Assembly (NCBI RefSeq): GCF_042685265.1
Contig: NZ_JBHUMX010000005.1
DNA: 64,000 nt
Direction: 5' to 3' (one strand)
Source: Oceanobacillus_B kapialis
Lineage (GTDB): Bacteria > Bacillota > Bacilli > Bacillales > Amphibacillaceae
Position 1 is the first letter of the stretch. Each line of letters opens with the position of its first letter. The translations under genes and the position numbers were made by a program. Under the pieces are notes generated by a model that worked only from the letters and a program-made list of their open reading frames with translations, was not told the DNA's origin and searched no databases. Below are positions 59,784-64,000 of this stretch, one piece after another.

Positions 59784-61181
59784 TTAACCTCGCTTCCAGC
59801 GTACTCCTTGTGGTGTATCCTCAAGGATGATTCCCTGTTCTTTTAAACTGTCTCTAATTTCATCTGCTCTTGCAAAATCGCGGTTTTTCCGCGCTTCATT
59901 ACGTTCTTGGATAAGCGACTCGATGTCCTCATCCAACAGGCTCGCTTCTTCTTTTAATTCGATGCCAAGTACTTTAAGCATGGAAGCAATTGCCCCTTGG
60001 AATGCTTCAATCACATCCGTGCTTGTTTGTTTCGATTCTAAATACACATTGGCATCCTTTGCTAGATCAAATAAAACAGAAATGGCATTTGCCGTATTGA
60101 AGTCATCCTCCATTTCCGCCTCGAAATTGCCTTTATGTTCCTCTACTTTACGGAGCCATTCAAGGTTCTTTTCTAAATTCATGCTAGAGGCTTTTCGATG
60201 TTCAAGATTAAAATAAGAGGTTTTAATTCGATCCAAGCTACTTTTGGCACTTTCCAAAAGCTGTTCCGTAAAGTTAATCGGATTACGATAGTGCACACTT
60301 AGCATAAAGAAGCGCAGCACCTGTGGATCATGGTGATTAATCAAATCTCTTGTTAACACAAAATTCCCAAGCGATTTCGACATTTTTTCGTTATCAATAT
60401 TAATATACCCGTTGTGCATCCAATATCTTGCAAAGGATTTACCTGTCATCGCCTCAGATTGAGCTATTTCGTTTTCGTGGTGTGGAAAAGCAAGGTCTTG
60501 CCCACCCGCGTGAATATCGATGGTGTCCCCAAGGTATTTCTTGGCCATTGCCGAGCATTCAATATGCCAACCAGGTCGGCCGCTCCCCCATGGCGTCTCC
60601 CAAGCAATCTCCCCATCTTTCGCATTTTTCCAAAGTGCGAAGTCCAGTGGATCCTCTTTCTTTTCTCCAACTTGAATTCTTGCTCCTGAACGTAGCTCAT
60701 CAACCGACTGATGGGACAGTTTTCCGTAGCCTTCAAAAGCACGAGGCTTGAAATACACATCGCCATCTACCGTATACGCATAGCCTTTATCGATAAGGAC
60801 TTGAATAAAGGAAATAATGTCCTCCATTGTATCCATTACCCGCGGGTTATGCGTGGCTTTCTTAACTCCCAGCGCGCCAACATCCTCGAGGTATGCATCA
60901 ATAAAGCGGTTCGCAATGGATGGAACCTCTTCTCCAAGCTCTTTAGCCGTTTTAATAATTTTATCATCCACATCTGTAAAGTTAAGCACATAGTCTACAT
61001 GAAAGCCTTTGTATTCAAAAAATCTTCTTACTGTATCAAATACAATTGCGGGACGAGCATTCCCAATATGAATATAATTATAAACAGTCGGGCCACACAC
61101 ATACATGCTGACCTTTCCTTCTTCTAAAGGTTTAAATTCTTCTTTTTGCCGTGTAAGTGTATTATAAATTTTTATTGGCAT
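59784..61181 (-). CDS. cysS: Cysteine-tRNA ligase
   Basis: A 465-residue class I synthetase that charges tRNA-Cys. It carries the HIGH-type motif YIHIGNARP, the KMSKSLGN loop and zinc ligands in CGPTVYN and WHIECSAM and the HHENE segment. It overlaps cysE by 20 bases and is controlled by the same T-box leader. The length equals that of B. subtilis CysS within a few residues. Confidence 0.98.
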   Translation of the reverse strand: MPIKIYNTLTRQKEEFKPLEEGKVSMYVCGPTVYNYIHIGNARPAIVFDTVRRFFEYKGFHVDYVLNFTDVDDKIIKTAKELGEEVPSIANRFIDAYLEDVGALGVKKATHNPRVMDTMEDIISFIQVLIDKGYAYTVDGDVYFKPRAFEGYGKLSHQSVDELRSGARIQVGEKKEDPLDFALWKNAKDGEIAWETPWGSGRPGWHIECSAMAKKYLGDTIDIHAGGQDLAFPHHENEIAQSEAMTGKSFARYWMHNGYINIDNEKMSKSLGNFVLTRDLINHHDPQVLRFFMLSVHYRNPINFTEQLLESAKSSLDRIKTSYFNLEHRKASSMNLEKNLEWLRKVEEHKGNFEAEMEDDFNTANAISVLFDLAKDANVYLESKQTSTDVIEAFQGAIASMLKVLGIELKEEASLLDEDIESLIQERNEARKNRDFARADEIRDSLKEQGIILEDTPQGVRWKRG

Positions 61182-61830
61182 TGCTATTCCCTTCCTTCAA
61201 TTGAGCTAATTCCATATTTAATTCATCGATTTCCCTTTGAAGTTGCTGACAACGGTCGTGCACCGGGTCTGGTAAGTTGTTGTGATCCAGATCTCTTCTC
61301 ACTTTTTCTCCATTTCGCTTTACCACTTTTCCCGGAATCCCAACAACGGTTGCATGGTCCGGGACATCCTCAAGCACCACAGATCCAGCCCCTACTTTTG
61401 CACCTTCACCAATCGTAATCGAGCCAAGCACCTTGGCCCCTGTAGCGATAAGAGCTTTGTCTTTTAAGGTTGGATGCCTTTTCCCTTTTTCCTTGCCAGT
61501 ACCTCCAAGTGTTACACCTTGAAAAATGGTTACATCATTTCCTATTTCACAAGTCTCTCCAATGACCACTCCCATGCCATGATCAATAAACAAACGTCTC
61601 CCAATCTTAGCCGCTGGATGAATCTCAATTCCAGTTAAAAAGCGGGCTAACTGCGAAATGGCCCTTGCAAGAAAGTAAAGCTTTCGCCTATAAAACGTAT
61701 TTGCGATACGGTGTGACCAAACAGCGTGTAGTCCTGAATACGTTAAAAACACCTCGATATAGGTACGGGCTGCCGGATCTTGTTCGAACACAACATCCAT
61801 GTCTTCTTTCATTCGCTTAAAGATACCCAA
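61162..61830 (-). CDS. cysE: Serine O-acetyltransferase
   Basis: A 222-residue CysE, first enzyme of cysteine synthesis, making O-acetylserine. The N-terminal helical part (DVVFEQDPAARTYIEVFL) is followed by a left-handed beta helix of hexapeptide repeats with the catalytic segment DHGMGVVIGETCEIGND. The TTG at 61830 is chosen because AAGGAGGG lies about 9 bases upstream. It is first in the T-box-controlled cysE-cysS unit. Confidence 0.96.
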   Translation of the reverse strand: MGIFKRMKEDMDVVFEQDPAARTYIEVFLTYSGLHAVWSHRIANTFYRRKLYFLARAISQLARFLTGIEIHPAAKIGRRLFIDHGMGVVIGETCEIGNDVTIFQGVTLGGTGKEKGKRHPTLKDKALIATGAKVLGSITIGEGAKVGAGSVVLEDVPDHATVVGIPGKVVKRNGEKVRRDLDHNNLPDPVHDRCQQLQREIDELNMELAQLKEGNSNANKNL

Positions 61831-61874
61831 ATTACCGACCCTCCTTTTCTTTAATCATGCAAGCAACAAAGGAC

Positions 61875-62236
61875 ATTAAAAAAGCGCCTCTGTGCATGTA
61901 TACACAGAGACGCTTTAGCGCGGTCCCACTCTGTTTAGAGGAATACTCCTCCCAACTCCATCTCTCGTAACGGGAGAGTACCGCCGTTATGTACTTACCT
62001 TCCATAACGGACTCCGAGGAGCACTTCAAAAACAATGCTTAAAACCGCTCACAGCCAAGGCAGTTCTCTCTGAATAAGCAGCTTGCTTTTTACTTTCCCT
62101 CTTCAACGTTCCTATATAGCGAATACTCGTGCAGGAGTTTGGATGGTATAGAAGCGACCTCGGATTCATTTGCCCTATTATCGCCAACCATTCCATTCCT
62201 CGCAGCAAGCATTTTGAAATCAAGTTTATATTCCAT
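61875..62236 (-). promoter_or_regulatory. Cysteine T-box riboswitch leader
   Basis: The T-box sequence AGAGTGGGACCGCG (61932-61919) is followed by the terminator stem GCGTCTCTGTG/CACAGAGGCGC and a T-run (61877-61915). The specifier codon is probably TGC (62133-62131) within ACTCC-TGC-ACGAG, i.e. cysteine. Uncharged tRNA-Cys would stabilise the antiterminator and turn on cysE-cysS. B. subtilis has the same arrangement. Confidence 0.92.
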
Positions 62237-62265
62237 ACTATATTATATTTATCTAAGTATGTGAA
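62237..62265 (-). promoter_or_regulatory. Sigma-A promoter of the T-box-cysE-cysS unit
   Basis: TTCACA (62265-62260) and TATAGT (62242-62237) with a 17-base spacer, starting only 4 bases after the gltX stop. The cysES transcript can therefore be made independently of gltX. Confidence 0.65.
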
Positions 62266-62268
62266 TTA

Positions 62269-63741
62269 TTACGCTCCTAATTGTTTCAGAACCTGATCCA
62301 ATCTTTGTAGGATAACCTCTTTACCAAGCAACTCAATAGCCATTGGAAGCTCTGGACCATGTGTTTGACCAGTTGTAGCAACGCGGATTGGCATAAACAG
62401 CTTTTTACCACGATGGCCTGTTTCCTTTTGTGTCGCTTTAATCTGTGCCTTAATTTCATCTTTCGCGAAAACATCAAGATGGATTAACTTGTCGGCGAAA
62501 ACTTGTAATACTTCTGGCACTTGTTCCTCCTGAAGTACATCCATAGCACCTTCATCATAGCTTAAGGACTCATTAAAGAACAGTTCTGTCAGCTCAACAA
62601 TTTCAGCACCATAGCGTAATTGTTCACTGTATAGGGAAATAACAGATTCCGCCCATTCCCTAGTTTGCTGGTCCATATCCTCTGGAAGTTTACCAGCTTT
62701 AATTAATTGTGGCATAGCAAGGTCAACCACCTTGTCTAATTCCAATGCTTTAATATATTCGTTGTTCATCCATTTCAGTTTATGACGATCAAAAATAGCA
62801 GCAGAGGTAGATAGACGCTCTGGATCAAAAATCTCAATTAATGTTTGCTTATCAAAAATTTCTTCCTCGCCAACCGGTGACCAGCCAAGCAATGTAATGA
62901 AATTGAACAATGCTTCTGGTAAATAGCCAAGGTTCCTATATTGCTCAATGAACTGCAGGATATGCTCATCTCGCTTGCTAAGCTTTTTCCGCTCTTCATT
63001 CAAGATAAGTGTCATATGACCAAAGGTTGGCGGCTCCCAACCAAATGCATCATATACCATCATTTGCTTCGGCGTGTTAGAAATATGCTCTTCCCCGCGT
63101 AATACATGAGAAATTTCCATTAAATGATCATCAATCGCAACCGCAAAGTTATACGTTGGGATACCATTTTTCTTCACAATAACCCAGTCACCAAAGTCTT
63201 CTGATTCGAATGTGATGTTGCTCCGTACTAGATCGTTAAACGTATACGTTTTTCCGACTGGTACGCGCATACGAATACTAGGTTTGCGGCCTTCGTTCTC
63301 AAACTGCTCTATTTGCTCTTGTGTCAGGTTGCTATGTTTTCCGGCATATTTGGGAACTTGTCCATTTGCTCGTTGCGCTTCCCGCTCTGCCTCAAGCTCT
63401 TCCTCTGTCATATAACATTTGTAGGCAAGATCTCTTTCCAGCAGCTCATCCACATATTTATTATAAAGATCAAGTCGCTCCATTTGTCGGTAGGGACCAT
63501 AATTACCCCCGACGTCTGCTCCTTCATCCCATTCAATTCCAAGCCATTTTAGAAACTCCAGCTGACTTTCTTCGCCGCCTTCCACGTTTCGTTTATCATC
63601 TGTATCTTCAATTCTAATAATAAATTTACCATCAAAATGTTTCGCGTATAAGTAGTTAAATAAAGCGGTACGCGCATTTCCTATATGCAAATGGCCTGTT
63701 GGGCTTGGTGCATACCGAACACGAACTTGATTTGTCATCAT
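62269..63741 (-). CDS. gltX: Glutamate-tRNA ligase
   Basis: A 490-residue class I synthetase with the HIGH motif HLHIGNART near residues 17-25 and the KLSKRDEH loop in the middle. In Bacilli it is non-discriminating and also charges tRNA-Gln, which the amidotransferase then corrects. The first of two consecutive ATGs (63741) is chosen for its spacing from AGGGGGC. It precedes cysES as in B. subtilis. Confidence 0.97.
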   Translation of the reverse strand: MMTNQVRVRYAPSPTGHLHIGNARTALFNYLYAKHFDGKFIIRIEDTDDKRNVEGGEESQLEFLKWLGIEWDEGADVGGNYGPYRQMERLDLYNKYVDELLERDLAYKCYMTEEELEAEREAQRANGQVPKYAGKHSNLTQEQIEQFENEGRKPSIRMRVPVGKTYTFNDLVRSNITFESEDFGDWVIVKKNGIPTYNFAVAIDDHLMEISHVLRGEEHISNTPKQMMVYDAFGWEPPTFGHMTLILNEERKKLSKRDEHILQFIEQYRNLGYLPEALFNFITLLGWSPVGEEEIFDKQTLIEIFDPERLSTSAAIFDRHKLKWMNNEYIKALELDKVVDLAMPQLIKAGKLPEDMDQQTREWAESVISLYSEQLRYGAEIVELTELFFNESLSYDEGAMDVLQEEQVPEVLQVFADKLIHLDVFAKDEIKAQIKATQKETGHRGKKLFMPIRVATTGQTHGPELPMAIELLGKEVILQRLDQVLKQLGA

Positions 63742-63795
63742 AAATGCCCCCTTAGTCTTTCCTTTTTGATTGTGTATGTTATCGTATTTTGAACA

Positions 63796-64000
63796 AAAGC
63801 GCAAGCGCCCATTTTAAGGAACGCCGACTAAGTTCGCCTCGTCCTGAGGCAACGTCGGCATGACCCGGATCCTCCGGGCCCACGTAGCGAGTGGAAGAAT
63901 CAACTGAGATAATGTTTCATGCCCCTGCATCAGGGGTATGTCGGCGTTGGCCGGCAAGGCCGGTTTTAGTCGACCTTCCTTTATTTTACGAACCGATGAT
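63796..64000. repeat. Structured dispersed repeat, copy 3, cut by window edge
   Basis: Starts with a GCGCAAGCGCCC hairpin-like segment and continues with ACGTAGCGAGTGG and GAGATAA blocks as in copy 1. The GC-rich module at 63918-63979 is nearly identical to 11089-11154. The window ends in TTACGAACCGATGAT, the block that follows in copy 1. It lies upstream of gltX. Confidence 0.82.

Noticed and set aside
60428..60751. 107-codon plus-strand frame within cysS
   Set aside because: Antisense shadow of a fully conserved cysS coding region.
61832..62223. Short minus-strand frames upstream of cysE
   Set aside because: They lie in the T-box leader, which explains the sequence.

Overview
The window comes from a low-GC Gram-positive chromosome of the family Bacillaceae, most likely a halotolerant member of the Oceanobacillus/Virgibacillus group. 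Four things point there: the gene order of the sigH-rpoBC-str-S10-spc-alpha region matches Bacillus subtilis almost gene for gene, nearly every gene has a strong AGGAGG-type ribosome binding site, zinc-ribbon forms of S14, L33 and L36 are present, and cysES has a T-box leader. The genus is inference.

Almost all genes are on the minus strand, so transcription runs from high to low coordinates. Positions 63.8-19.9 kb hold the conserved block: gltX, T-box-cysE-cysS-mrnC-rlmB-rae1, sigH, rpmG-secE-nusG, rplK-rplA, rplJ-rplL, a class I methyltransferase, rpoB-rpoC, an L7Ae-like gene, rpsL-rpsG-fusA-tuf, the S10/spc/alpha ribosomal operon with secY, adk, infA and rpoA, then ecfA1-ecfA2-ecfT-truA and rplM-rpsI. 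The methionine aminopeptidase gene usually found between adk and infA is absent.

Positions 19.5-1 kb are accessory. A 3-kb patch (16.55-19.52 kb) lies between two 0.48-kb direct repeats. Each repeat carries the 3' end of rpsI, its terminator and a type I toxin-antitoxin-like module, as if an element had entered at the rpsI 3' end. The patch holds a TetR regulator, an HXXEE membrane protein, a small membrane protein and a decayed gene. Next come an HpaB/YoaI-type flavin hydroxylase, a DUF2691-like gene and an Lsa-type ABC-F gene broken by two slippage-type frameshifts. An operon follows with a membrane protein, CcdA, a TlpA/ResA-like thioredoxin, a response regulator and a histidine kinase. 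After it lies a reactive-sulfur operon (yrkF-yrkE-yrkH-yrkI-yrkJ plus two rhodaneses) whose CstR-type repressor gene is a pseudogene although its operators persist. A MoxR ATPase/VWA pair ends the window, and its VWA gene runs off the left edge.

Three non-coding signals stand out. Two arrays have an exact 21-bp period but unrelated cores (GCGCG at 24.36-24.53 kb, TTGATTGG at 39.38-39.79 kb), each directly after the terminator of a ribosomal-type operon. A modular structured repeat occurs three times (2.0, 11.1 and 63.8 kb) and one of its hairpins shows a compensatory base-pair change. The third is the duplicated toxin-antitoxin module, intact in one copy and start-less in the other.
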